A DNA stretch of 35,290 nucleotides. It comes from Flavihumibacter sp. CACIAM 22H1 (GTDB lineage: Bacteria > Bacteroidota > Bacteroidia > Chitinophagales > Chitinophagaceae). The translations under genes and the position numbers were made by a program. Location of the stretch: NCBI RefSeq assembly GCF_001601815.1, contig NZ_LUKG01000002.1, positions 75,053-110,342 on the forward strand, given 5' to 3'. The notes beneath the pieces are model-generated. The model ran no database searches. It was not told the origin of the DNA and saw only the letters and a program-made list of their open reading frames with translations. The stretch's first letter is position 1. Every line of letters starts with the position of its first letter. This document shows positions 9,116-17,415 of the stretch, one piece after another.

Positions 9116-10205
9116 TATACTAGCTATAGGAACCGCCCTGCCTACTTACAGGCATGCGCAGAAAGATATCCTGACGTTCATGCAGCGGGTATATGCGCTG
9201 GATGCCACGGAAGAAAGAAAACTCCGGTTTCTTTATAAACACAGTGGGATAGCGTATCGCTATTCTTTCATCCCCGATTACAGCAAGCCAATGCGGGAGT
9301 GGAAGTTTTACCCGCCCGAAGAGTCTCTTGAGCCATTTCCTAACCTGGAGTTCCGGATGAGTTGGTTCCAGAAATATGCCGCTGCACTTTCGGTTGATGC
9401 TATTCGTGATTGCCTCCAGCATTATGGCCCCGAAAGGCCAGCAATTACCCATCTTATAACCGTCAGTTGCACTGGTATGAGCGCACCCGGACTCGATCTG
9501 CAGGTGATGGAAATGATGGAACTGCCCCGCCAATTGCATCGCTCTTCTATTAACTTTATGGGCTGTTATGCGGCATTGCATGCATTAAAGCAGGCAGATA
9601 GTATCTGTAAAGCTGACCCAACCGCAAAGGTGTTGATGGTTTGTACCGAACTTTGCACCCTTCATTTTCAAAAAGTACCTACTGCAGATAATATCACGGC
9701 CTCCCTTCTTTTTGGAGACGGAGCTGCAGCAGTGTTATTGGGTGCCGGATCAACCAGTAAAAAAATAGCTTCTTTGCGCGGATTTTATGCCGAGGTTGTA
9801 CCTAAGGGTAAAAGAGATATGAGCTGGGAACTATCCTCTACCGGATTTCTTATGACCCTCAGTGGTTATATTCCCGAATTGATATCCACTGATTTTAAGC
9901 CGCTACTGGAGCGGGCAATGCAACACTATCAGTTGGGGCTTCACCAGATCGATTCCTGGTGTATTCACCCGGGGGGTAAGCGTATCCTGGAAGCCGTTCA
10001 ACAATCGCTGCAACTGGAAGAGCAGGCGCTGGAATCAGCCGAAGCAGTGCTGCGTGAGTTTGGAAATATGTCTTCCCCCTCCGTGTTGTTTGTATTAAAA
10101 CGAATCATCGAAGCAGGTAAAAAAGGCAAGGTACTGGCGGCGGCATTTGGCCCGGGCCTGACGATGGAAACCTGTTTTCTAGAAATTCCAGCCGCAGATG
10201 AATAA
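9108..10205 (+). CDS. Type III polyketide synthase (chalcone/alkylresorcinol synthase family)
   Basis: A 365-residue homodimeric condensing enzyme expected to extend an acyl-CoA starter with malonyl-CoA and cyclise the chain to a resorcinol, pyrone or related ring. The catalytic triad is readable: Cys153 in FMGCYAA, His287 in WCIHPGG, and Asn320 in FGNMSSPS. The chalcone-synthase signature region TVSCTGMSAPGLD is at 118-130. The start is TTG at 9108-9110: it is the only start that keeps the conserved N-terminal strand (DILAIGTALP), and it overlaps the UbiA stop by 8 bases; the next ATG would remove about 24 residues. The stop overlaps the methyltransferase start by 8 bases. Bacterial relatives (SrsA, ArsB/ArsC, BpsA) make phenolic lipids or alkylpyrones from fatty acyl starters, the likeliest role here. 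Confidence 0.95.
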   Translation: MTDILAIGTALPTYRHAQKDILTFMQRVYALDATEERKLRFLYKHSGIAYRYSFIPDYSKPMREWKFYPPEESLEPFPNLEFRMSWFQKYAAALSVDAIRDCLQHYGPERPAITHLITVSCTGMSAPGLDLQVMEMMELPRQLHRSSINFMGCYAALHALKQADSICKADPTAKVLMVCTELCTLHFQKVPTADNITASLLFGDGAAAVLLGAGSTSKKIASLRGFYAEVVPKGKRDMSWELSSTGFLMTLSGYIPELISTDFKPLLERAMQHYQLGLHQIDSWCIHPGGKRILEAVQQSLQLEEQALESAEAVLREFGNMSSPSVLFVLKRIIEAGKKGKVLAAAFGPGLTMETCFLEIPAADE

Positions 10206-10895
10206 ACGAAGCACTGAAAAAGAACTACTGGATGATCCCACCATGCCTTTTGAGGAAATTCAACGTAATATGAAAGAGTTGAATACCATCAATTCCTGGC
10301 TTGGCGGACATGCAATTACCCGTTCAGGATTGCGCCGTTTAATAAAAGGCCATAGCGGTTCGCCGCTTACCGTGTTGGAAATAGGTTGTGGCGGAGGGGA
10401 TAATTTAAAAGCAATCAGGAACTGGAGCCTGACCACTACCATTAAATTAAGGCTGATGGGGGTGGATATAAATCCTGCCTGTATAAGTTTTGCGGAAAAG
10501 GAATTTCCCGCAGCATCCTACCAGGTAGCGGATTACCGTATGCTTCGGTTGAACGAGCCCGTGGATATTTTATTTTCTTCCCTGTTTTGTCATCATTTCA
10601 CCGACGAAGAGTTGGTGATGCAATTAAAATGGATGTATCAGCATTGCAAGCGCGGTTTTTTTATCAATGATCTTCATCGTATCCGATCGCATATTACAGT
10701 ATCCGGGTTCTTACCGGATTGTTTTCCCGTTCGCGCCTCGTAAAACACGATGCGCCTTTATCTGTAAAACGAGGATTTCGAAGATCGGAATGGAACAACT
10801 TATTGCAACAGGCCGAAATTCCGGTGGCAACTATACGCTGGCGCTGGGCTTTCCGCTGGTTAATTGTAGTTAAAAAGTCCCTGCATGACAGATAA
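10198..10895 (+). pseudogene. SAM-dependent methyltransferase of the polyketide operon, one-base frameshift
   Basis: The frame from ATG 10198 encodes a class I methyltransferase fold (SAM motif VLEIGCGGGDN at 59-69, then GVDINP) up to NDLHR at codon 10678-10680. It then runs into a stop at 10741-10743. One frame away, the sequence continues as PIAYYSIRVLTGLF and goes on to TAA 10893-10895, overlapping the next gene by 11 bases as the other junctions do. Restoring one base between 10680 and 10681 gives an unbroken 232-residue protein through NDLHRHPIAYY, typical of this family. A real mutation or a sequencing error cannot be told apart here. The likely role is O- or C-methylation of the polyketide ring, as for SrsB in Streptomyces. 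Confidence 0.88.
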
Positions 10896-12027
10896 CACGC
10901 GCTATGATGTAGTGGTGCCGGGAGGGGGGCTGGCCGGTTTGGCTGCTGCCATTCAACTGGCGGAGAAAGGCTATAAAACATTGCTGATTGAAAAAAACTA
11001 TTACCCTTTTCACCGGGTATGTGGTGAATATATAAGCGAAGAAAGCCGGCCATTCCTTGAAAAACTAGGTATTCCTGTTTCGGGGCTCTCGCTGCCGGTG
11101 ATAAGAAGACTCCGGGTAAGTGCACCCGATGGAACCTGTTTGGTTCAGCCACTTGACCCCGGAGGGTTCGGAATAAGCCGTTACTGGCTGGATTCCTTGC
11201 TGGCAGCCCAGGCAAAAGCTGCCGGGGCAACGGTTTGGGAAGGAATGAAAGTGCAGGAAGTCTGGTATGAAAATGGCTGGATGCAGATTCGGTTACCCGG
11301 TACGGTTATTAAGTCGCGGCTTGTATTGGGATGTTTTGGAAAACGCTCCTTACTGGATCTGAAACTGAACAGGTCCTTTGTGCGCGAAAAGCCCCGCAAG
11401 CTGAATAATTTTCTGGGCGTTAAATACCATATAGAATGGGATGACCCGGAGGATCTGATTTCATTGCACAATTTCAAGGGGGGGTATTGCGGCATAAGCC
11501 GCATCGAAAATAACCAGTATTGTCTTTGTTATTTAACCAATGCCAATAACCTGGGTATGAGCAATAATTCCATCGGGCAGATGGAGCAGAGCATTTTATC
11601 GGGTAACCCATTTTTAGAAAAAATTTTCCGGGAGGCAAAACGGGTACGCCAGGAGCCGGTAAGTATTTCGCAGGTTTCATTTGCGTCAAAAACACAGGTA
11701 GAAGAACATATGTTACTGGTTGGGGATGCTGCTGGCCTTATTTCGCCCCTTTGTGGGAATGGTATGAGTATGGCCTTGCATGGAAGTTTACTCGCCGTTC
11801 AGGCCGCCGTTCCTTTTTTGGAAGGCCACTGCTCGCGGCAGGAAATGGAAGCCGTTTATACTAAAAGATGGAAACAGGAATTTGCAGGCAGGTTACGGAC
11901 AGGGCGGATCATACAGTCTTTTTTTGGTGATCCGTGGTTGTCAAAAGGGCTTATTTTCGCAGGAAACAAATTGCCTGGGTTAACCAGCTGGTTGATAGGG
12001 AAAACCCACGGAGAAAATTTTGTATGA
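10885..12027 (+). CDS. FAD-dependent oxidoreductase (aromatic hydroxylase/geranylgeranyl-reductase-like)
   Basis: A 380-residue flavoprotein: dinucleotide-binding GGGLAGL at 13-19, a CGEYIS segment at 46-51, and the second FAD motif LLVGDAAGLISPLCGNG at 277-293. The fold family includes monooxygenases and geranylgeranyl reductases; in this operon a ring hydroxylase that turns the resorcinol into a quinol/quinone (as SrsC does) is the most economical role. A reductase of prenyl chains is the alternative, plausible because a UbiA enzyme is encoded nearby. ATG 10885 overlaps the restored methyltransferase end by 11 bases; its TGA overlaps the next ATG (ATGA at 12024-12027). Confidence 0.88.
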   Translation: MTDNTRYDVVVPGGGLAGLAAAIQLAEKGYKTLLIEKNYYPFHRVCGEYISEESRPFLEKLGIPVSGLSLPVIRRLRVSAPDGTCLVQPLDPGGFGISRYWLDSLLAAQAKAAGATVWEGMKVQEVWYENGWMQIRLPGTVIKSRLVLGCFGKRSLLDLKLNRSFVREKPRKLNNFLGVKYHIEWDDPEDLISLHNFKGGYCGISRIENNQYCLCYLTNANNLGMSNNSIGQMEQSILSGNPFLEKIFREAKRVRQEPVSISQVSFASKTQVEEHMLLVGDAAGLISPLCGNGMSMALHGSLLAVQAAVPFLEGHCSRQEMEAVYTKRWKQEFAGRLRTGRIIQSFFGDPWLSKGLIFAGNKLPGLTSWLIGKTHGENFV

Positions 12028-13490
12028 AAATGAGGGCCGTTACTATGAAAAAATGGATGCTTGTATGCCTGCTGGCAGGTATCGCCGGCAGTGTGAATGC
12101 GCAGGATTTTCATGCTGTAGCCGGCTCCAACTATGCAGGTGCACTGGGGGTACATAATAATCCTGCTTCTATCGTAAATACGCCCTACCCCTGGGATATT
12201 ACCCTGGTAGGTGTACAGGCGAAATACCAGACCAATGCCATAAAAGTGGTGGATTATTCCCTGCTTTCCAGTCCAACTCAATCAAAATTTTTTGTATCAA
12301 ATGGCAATTATGCCCGAAAAGGCAATGAGCAACTGAACCTGAACCTACTGAATACCCGCTTTGCCTGGGGAAAAAAAACAGGTATTGCTTTTGGTGCCAA
12401 CCTGCGCTCCTTTGCCCATATCAGCACAGCTGCCTATAATTTCAACGACAGCATTGAAACGGTCAATGAACTATTTGCGCTTAATCCGGGAAATACTCCG
12501 CTGGAAGCCCGTATGAGAACCAGTAGTTGGATTGAACTGTATGGTTCGATCGGCCGTACGATCATTTATGAACCGGGTTACAGGCTCAATGCGGGGGCAA
12601 CGGCCAAAGTAAATAGGGGCATAGCAGGGGGGCGGGCAGATATTACCGGCATGTACAGAGATCGTACCATTGTTAACGGAGAACCCCAGTATAGTTTACG
12701 CGAAGGGCAATTTGCCTATGGCTATTCCTCCAACTTTGACCGATGGGAGGATAGTCGAAGCGCAACGGAAAATCTTCGGGAGCTTCTGTTGACTACAAGA
12801 ATGGGCTTATCGCTGGATGCTGGCCTTGAATTGCTGATCAAACCCGCTAGCGAGCCGGGGTATATGGAGGATGAAGAAGCGTATTACGATTATGATTGGA
12901 AGCTGGGGGCTTCTGTGCTGGATCTTGGATATGCTTTTTACCGGTACAGCAGCAATAGCAGGAGGGGCGCAATACCGGTAAGCGGATTAAATGGTACCCG
13001 GTTAAACAATGCATTTGTGGACGGTTTTTCTTCTATCGAAGCCTTTTCAGATTCGGTAGATGCAGTATTTGATGCCGCTGCTTTGCAGGGAGATTTCAGG
13101 ATATGGGCACCTACCCGCCTTGTATTGAATGCAGACCGGTTTATTACCAGTGCATTTTATGTGAATGCAGAATTGAACATTAACCTGGTTGGTTTATTGG
13201 GTGATCAGCGGCTCTATGTAAGGAACCTCAATTTCCTTCGGGTTACCCCGCGCTACGAAACGAGAAAATGGGGCGTTTACATGCCCTTTTTGTTCAATTC
13301 GCAGAACCAGTTTTGGGTAGGTGGGGCTATTAAAGCCGGGCCGCTTTTGCTGGGGTTCCATAACCTGGGCAATCTGTTCGGAAAAAACAGTATGGCAAAT
13401 GGGGGTGGTTATATAGCGCTTAGTATACGGCCTGGTAAACGGGTTACAGGAGAAAAAAAGGATCGGGGAATTGCCTGTCCGCCCTATTAG
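12024..13490 (+). CDS. DUF5723-family outer-membrane protein
   Basis: ATG 12024 forms an ATGA overlap with the flavoprotein stop; ATGs at 12030 and 12045 are alternatives, the last placing MKKWMLVCLLAGIAGSVNA|QDF directly at the signal peptide. The mature protein starts with FHAVAGSNYAGALGVHNNPAS, the pattern of the DUF5723 family, and continues with many beta strands, so an outer-membrane barrel is likely. The frame is about 488 residues. It is the last gene of the overlapping polyketide operon. Function is unknown; a part in transport or placement of the operon's lipid product is inferred from position alone. Confidence 0.82.
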   Translation: MKMRAVTMKKWMLVCLLAGIAGSVNAQDFHAVAGSNYAGALGVHNNPASIVNTPYPWDITLVGVQAKYQTNAIKVVDYSLLSSPTQSKFFVSNGNYARKGNEQLNLNLLNTRFAWGKKTGIAFGANLRSFAHISTAAYNFNDSIETVNELFALNPGNTPLEARMRTSSWIELYGSIGRTIIYEPGYRLNAGATAKVNRGIAGGRADITGMYRDRTIVNGEPQYSLREGQFAYGYSSNFDRWEDSRSATENLRELLLTTRMGLSLDAGLELLIKPASEPGYMEDEEAYYDYDWKLGASVLDLGYAFYRYSSNSRRGAIPVSGLNGTRLNNAFVDGFSSIEAFSDSVDAVFDAAALQGDFRIWAPTRLVLNADRFITSAFYVNAELNINLVGLLGDQRLYVRNLNFLRVTPRYETRKWGVYMPFLFNSQNQFWVGGAIKAGPLLLGFHNLGNLFGKNSMANGGGYIALSIRPGKRVTGEKKDRGIACPPY

Positions 13491-13497
13491 ACGATAG

Positions 13498-13515
13498 TTT
13501 CAATAACTATTGAAA
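13498..13515. promoter_or_regulatory. Palindromic operator candidate upstream of the GbsR-type regulator
   Basis: TTTCAATAACTATTGAAA is a perfect 8-base inverted repeat with a 2-base centre, ending 27 bases before the regulator's ATG. Size and symmetry suit a winged-helix dimer, and its place in the only promoter space of the regulator gene suggests autoregulation. Confidence 0.55.
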
Positions 13516-13542
13516 GCTTAGAAATTATTAGTAAATTGAGGT

Positions 13543-14049
13543 ATGAAACTGGCAGAAGCTAAAGCACAATTCATTCAAACATGGGGTTCGCTGGCCACGC
13601 AATGGGGAATAAATAAAACAATGGCACAGATTCATGCCTTGTTATTGATTACACCCAACCCCCTCAGCCAGGATGACCTAATGGAGGAATTAAGTATCAG
13701 CCGGGGTAATGCCAACATGAATATCCGGGAACTGATAGACTGGGGCCTGGTAGACCGGGTAATTATTCCCGGTGAACGAAAAGAATTTTTCCTGGCTGAA
13801 AAAGATATCTGGAAAGTTGCCCGGCAAATTGTGAAAGAACGGAAGAAAAGGGAATTGGAACCCTTGAATAAAGTATTGGAACAACTGCAGGACGTAGAAG
13901 GAGATAAGCGGAATGCAGAAGTAAAAGCTTTTACTGAAACCATCGGTAATATCCGGAAATTTACCGGTCAGGCCGATAAATCATTGGACACACTGATCCG
14001 GGCAGATGAGAACTGGTTCTGGGGCAGTCTTATCAAAATGATTAAATAA
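13543..14049 (+). CDS. GbsR/MarR-family transcriptional regulator
   Basis: A 168-residue DNA-binding protein. A winged helix-turn-helix covers about residues 25-95 (recognition-helix region LSQDDLMEELSISRGNANMNIRELIDWGL, then the wing GERKEFFLA), followed by an alpha-helical dimerisation region rich in Lys/Glu. The family includes GbsR, a regulator of glycine-betaine metabolism in Bacillus, but many Bacteroidota members have other, unknown targets. A perfect palindrome just upstream is the obvious binding site. Five bases separate it from the CoA-binding gene, so the two are probably co-transcribed. Confidence 0.9.
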   Translation: MKLAEAKAQFIQTWGSLATQWGINKTMAQIHALLLITPNPLSQDDLMEELSISRGNANMNIRELIDWGLVDRVIIPGERKEFFLAEKDIWKVARQIVKERKKRELEPLNKVLEQLQDVEGDKRNAEVKAFTETIGNIRKFTGQADKSLDTLIRADENWFWGSLIKMIK

Positions 14050-14054
14050 CCGCT

Positions 14055-14423
14055 ATGGCAAATCCTAAGAAAACACTGGTACTGGGAGCCTCTGAAAATC
14101 CGTCGAGATACAGTAACCTGGCAATAAAAAGTTTAGTGAGCAGGCAACATCCGGTAGTGGCAATTGGCAAAAAAACGGGCGATGTAATGGGGGTTCCTAT
14201 TCAAACCAATTTGCCTGAATTGCAGGATATTGACACCGTAACCCTGTATCTTTCCCCCGAAAATCAGCGCGCCTATATTCCTTATATCCTGTCTTTAAAG
14301 CCCAAGCGAATTATTTTTAACCCCGGCGCTGAAAACCCGGAATTGGCTAAGCTGGCTCTTGAGCAGCAGATTTATCCGCAGGAAGCCTGTACACTGGTAT
14401 TGCTGAGTACCGGCCAGTATTAA
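14055..14423 (+). CDS. CoA-binding domain protein (YccU type)
   Basis: A 122-residue single-domain Rossmann-like protein: N-terminal TLVLGASENPSRYSNLAIKSL, then VVAIG and the C-terminal KRIIFNPGAENPELAKLA, the pattern of stand-alone CoA-binding proteins related to the N-terminal domain of succinyl-CoA synthetase alpha. The catalytic partner domains are absent. The ligand and role of this group are not established. It follows the GbsR regulator by five bases and is followed by a hairpin with a short T-run. Confidence 0.88.
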   Translation: MANPKKTLVLGASENPSRYSNLAIKSLVSRQHPVVAIGKKTGDVMGVPIQTNLPELQDIDTVTLYLSPENQRAYIPYILSLKPKRIIFNPGAENPELAKLALEQQIYPQEACTLVLLSTGQY

Positions 14424-14463
14424 GATAATTATTATGTAACAGGAACAATCTATCTATAGAAAC

Positions 14464-14495
14464 GGGTTTTTTGGTAAATTAGGAAAACCCATTTT
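14464..14495 (+). terminator. Hairpin with T-run after the CoA-binding gene
   Basis: GGGTTTT (14464-14470) pairs with AAAACCC (14484-14490) and is followed by ATTTTT, directly before the ykuK-like ATG at 14497. It could be a rho-independent terminator for the regulator/CoA-binding transcript. If it also lies in the ykuK leader, it could shape translation of that gene. The stem is AT-rich and only moderately strong. Confidence 0.45.
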
Positions 14496-14496
14496 T

Positions 14497-14970
14497 ATGT
14501 TATGGAGAAAATTTAACGGCGACACGATCGATCTTCCGATTCGTGATGCCGTAGAAAGAGCCATCCGGCGCGAAACTGAACAGGGCTATCGCCTTAAGGT
14601 TTGCATTGGTACAGATTCCCAGGTAAAAGGTTCCGAAACAGAGTTTGCAACGGTTATTGTTTTTCTGCGGGAAGGGCATGGCGGATTCATGTTTATCCAG
14701 AATGAAAAAACCAGGCAAAAGTATTCCATCAAGGAGCGTATGCTGGTGGAAGTAGCCCGCAGCATCGAAATTGCCTATGAATTATGCGCGTTGTTTACCA
14801 CGTATAATGTGGATATGGAAGTGCATGCAGACATCAATACCAATCCGCAATTCAAAAGCAATGATGCGTTGAAGGAAGCAATGGGCTATATTCTGGGTAT
14901 GGGCTTTGCTTTCAAGGCAAAACCGGAAGCTTTTGCGAGCAGCAGTTGTGCCAATAAGGTGGTGAACTGA
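14497..14970 (+). CDS. RNase H-like YkuK-family protein (DUF458)
   Basis: A 157-residue protein with the RNase H-like arrangement: a first acidic strand VCIGTDSQVKG near 45-55, FATVIVF as the next strand, and a second acidic motif VDMEVHADIN near 105-114. YkuK-family proteins are predicted to have this fold, but the nucleic-acid substrate has not been established. ATG 14497 follows a short hairpin; downstream a 9-bp inverted repeat separates it from the convergent EngB gene. Confidence 0.88.
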   Translation: MLWRKFNGDTIDLPIRDAVERAIRRETEQGYRLKVCIGTDSQVKGSETEFATVIVFLREGHGGFMFIQNEKTRQKYSIKERMLVEVARSIEIAYELCALFTTYNVDMEVHADINTNPQFKSNDALKEAMGYILGMGFAFKAKPEAFASSSCANKVVN

Positions 14971-14995
14971 TGTTTTCCCGCTTAGTCGTTTTAAA

Positions 14996-15014
14996 GCGGT
15001 GTTAGTAACACCGC
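14996..15014. terminator. Intergenic hairpin between ykuK-like gene and engB
   Basis: GCGGTGTTA (14996-15004) and TAACACCGC (15006-15014) form a perfect inverted repeat around one G, so the real loop would be about seven bases. It lies 25 bases past the ykuK-like stop and 11 bases past the engB stop. On the minus strand it is followed by TTTAAAA, weakly terminator-like for engB; there is no T-run on the plus strand. Confidence 0.4.
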
Positions 15015-15025
15015 CAGGGGCATTG

Positions 15026-15661
15026 TCACCCCTCGCCAAAGCTACTGTTGAATTCCCCGATCATATCCAGTAACTGTTTTCTTCCCATCCCCTTCATAAC
15101 ACTGGTAACCACATGAGCCGGTAAAAACTGCCAGCTTGCCCGCATGGCATCCAGGAAATCACGCACATTTTTTGCAACCACCCGTTGGGTTTCTTTGTCG
15201 GCTTTTGTAAATACCAGGGTAAAGGGTATTTCCCATTCACCCAGTTGGTTTACAAAATCCAGGTCTATTTGCTGCGGACCGTGCCGGCTATCAATCAGCA
15301 CAAATACCATTCCCAGGTTTTCGCGTTTTTTAAGGTAGTTTTCGATCATCTTTTCCCACTGGCGCCGCTGGTTTTGCGATACTTTGGCAAAACCATAACC
15401 GGGTAGGTCTACCAGGTACCATTGCGTCCAGTCAGTAGCGCCCTCCTTACTGCTCGATTTAATGGAAAAATGATTGATAAGCTGTGTTTTTCCGGGAGAC
15501 CCCGAGGTTTTGGCCAGTTTTTGGTTTTTACATAACATATTGATCAGCGAGGACTTACCTACATTAGATCGGCCAATAAAGGCATATTCCGGCCGGTCGG
15601 GAGCCGGACATTTCTCCACCTCCGGACTACTGATCAAATAAACTGCTTGTTGGATCTGCAT
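15026..15661 (-). CDS. engB: Ribosome biogenesis GTP-binding protein EngB (YihA/YsxC)
   Basis: A 211-residue TRAFAC GTPase involved in assembly of the large ribosomal subunit. The G motifs are in order: G1 GRSNVGKS at 30-37, a Thr-containing switch region (GKTQLIN), G3 DLPGYGF, and G4 TKAD. Length and layout are typical, and no extra domain is seen. ATG 15661 lies four bases downstream of a perfect TAnnTTTG element on the minus strand, so the transcript probably has a very short leader. It diverges from the dehydrogenase E2 gene. Confidence 0.97.
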   Translation of the reverse strand: MQIQQAVYLISSPEVEKCPAPDRPEYAFIGRSNVGKSSLINMLCKNQKLAKTSGSPGKTQLINHFSIKSSSKEGATDWTQWYLVDLPGYGFAKVSQNQRRQWEKMIENYLKKRENLGMVFVLIDSRHGPQQIDLDFVNQLGEWEIPFTLVFTKADKETQRVVAKNVRDFLDAMRASWQFLPAHVVTSVMKGMGRKQLLDMIGEFNSSFGEG

Positions 15662-15665
15662 GGCG

Positions 15666-15673
15666 CAAAGATA
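15666..15673 (-). promoter_or_regulatory. -7 promoter element of engB (TATCTTTG)
   Basis: On the minus strand TATCTTTG matches TAnnTTTG exactly and ends four bases before the engB ATG, implying a transcript with almost no leader. No clear TTG was seen at the usual -33 distance, so only the -7 element is supported. Confidence 0.5.
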
Positions 15674-15746
15674 GGAAGTCGGACTTCGGTCTTTTTCCTT
15701 AATTTCGGCCTCTCATAAGCAAACGAAAACTAAATATTCCATTCAG

Positions 15747-17415
15747 ATGGCAGAAGTGATTTTGATGCCCCGTTTGAGCGATACCATGACCGAAGGCGTA
15801 ATCGCAGCCTGGCACAAGAAGGTAGGAGATTCCGTGAAGAAAGGCGAATTGCTGGCAGAAGTTGAAACTGATAAGGCAACGATGGAGTTGGAGAGCTACA
15901 AAGACGGTACCCTGCTCCATATCGGTATTGAACCGGGGGGTAAGCTTCAGGTTAATGATTTGTTGGCTATTATCGGCGACCCCGGAGAAAATATTGAACA
16001 ATACCTCAAAGGGGGTGGCGCACCTGCTGCAACCGAGGCCAAACCGGCTGCACCGGCGGCAGCTTCTTCCAAGGATACAGCTCCTTCCGAAGCGGCTTCC
16101 AAAACACCGGCGCCGGCCAAAGCCGGACTTGACCTTTCCAAAGTGGAGGAGGTGATTCTGATGCCCCGCCTGAGTGATACCATGACGGAAGGGGTTATTG
16201 CCGATTGGCATAAAAAAGTGGGGGATAAGGTTAGCAAAGGCGAACTGCTGGCTGAAGTAGAAACAGATAAAGCCACCATGGAGCTGGAAAGTTATAAAAA
16301 ACGGCACACTGCTTTATATCGGTGCACAAAAAGGCGATAAAGTGCCGGTAAATTCACTGCTCTGTGTTATTGGTGAACCAGGGTCTGTAGACCTGGAAGC
16401 TATTAAGGCCGCCGCCAATGGCGGGCCGGTTGAAGCTTCCGGAAATGCAGCTGCTTCCACAGAAGCTCCTGCCGCAGTAGAGCCCGGTACTACTCCAGTT
16501 GCAGAAAGCACCAATGGCCGGGTAAAGGCATCGCCACTTGCCCGGAAAATAGCCGCCGAAAAAGGAATCAGCCTCAACCAGGTACAGGGTTCCGGAGATG
16601 GTGGACGAATTATTAAGTCAGATATTGAAAGCTTCCAGCCAGGTAAAGCAGTTGCTACGGCGGCAAAAGAAACGCCGGCGGCTACTCCTGCTGCTACAAC
16701 TGCGCCATCGGTAGTTAATAACGCAGCGGGCCAGGTTAGTTATGAAGACCGTCCTGTTTCCCAGATGCGGAAAGTAATTGCGCGGCGCTTGGCGGAAAGT
16801 AAATTTACTGCCCCGCATTTTTACCTTACCATGTCTATCGATATGGATAAAGCCGTGGCCAGCAGGGCACAGTTGAATGAACTGGCGCCTGTAAAAATTT
16901 CCTTTAATGATATGGTGCTGAAGGCCGTTGCAGTTGCCTTAAAGCAGCACCCGGTAGTAAACAGCAGCTGGCTGGGTGATACCATTCGTACCAATTACCA
17001 TGTCAATATTGGGGTTGCAGTAGCTGTAGACGAAGGGTTATTGGTTCCTGTAGTACGGAATGCCGATACAAAAGGCTTGGCGCAAATTGCGGCAGAAGTA
17101 AAAGAGTATGCAGGCAAGGCAAAAGCCAAAAAACTACAACCTTCCGATTGGGAAGGCAGCACATTTACCATCAGTAACCTGGGTATGTTTGGAATTGATG
17201 AGTTTACGGCGATTATTAACCCGCCGGATAGCTGTATCCTTGCAATCGGCGCCATTCAGCAGGTACCAGTGGTAAAAAATGGGGCAGTGGTTCCTGGTAA
17301 TATTATGAAAGTAACCCTCAGTTGTGATCACCGGGTAGTAGATGGTGCATCCGGAGCGGCTTTCCTGCAAACAGTAAAAGGTTTGCTTGAAGAACCTCTC
17401 AGGATGCTGATCTGA
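15747..17415 (+). pseudogene. Pyruvate dehydrogenase E2 (dihydrolipoamide acetyltransferase), frameshifted at an A-run
   Basis: Two frames together encode one 2-oxo-acid dehydrogenase E2. The first (to a stop at 16338-16340) has a lipoyl domain with Lys43 in ETDKA, an Ala/Pro linker, and a second lipoyl domain with Lys175. The second frame continues with KNGTLLYIGAQKGD, the subunit-binding domain (KASPLARKIAAEKGIS) and the catalytic acyltransferase domain ending in the active-site CDHRVVDGASG. The break is at the six A residues 16296-16301: five would keep the frame and give a 555-residue protein. The enzyme passes acetyl groups from E1 to CoA on lipoyl arms; the short MAEVILMPRLSDTMTEG start is typical of the pyruvate complex. 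E1 and E3 genes are not in the window. A sequencing error is the simplest explanation for such a central enzyme. Confidence 0.9.

Noticed and set aside
9108-10205. Condensing enzyme as a FabH-type fatty-acid synthase
   Set aside because: The catalytic Cys153/His287/Asn320 context and the VSCTGMSAPGLD segment fit type III PKS, and the neighbours are tailoring enzymes rather than fatty-acid genes.
16296-16302. AAAAAAC as a programmed -1 frameshift site in the E2 gene
   Set aside because: The heptamer is not in the A AAA AAC phase relative to the reading frame, and the shift needed is +1, so the classical mechanism does not apply.
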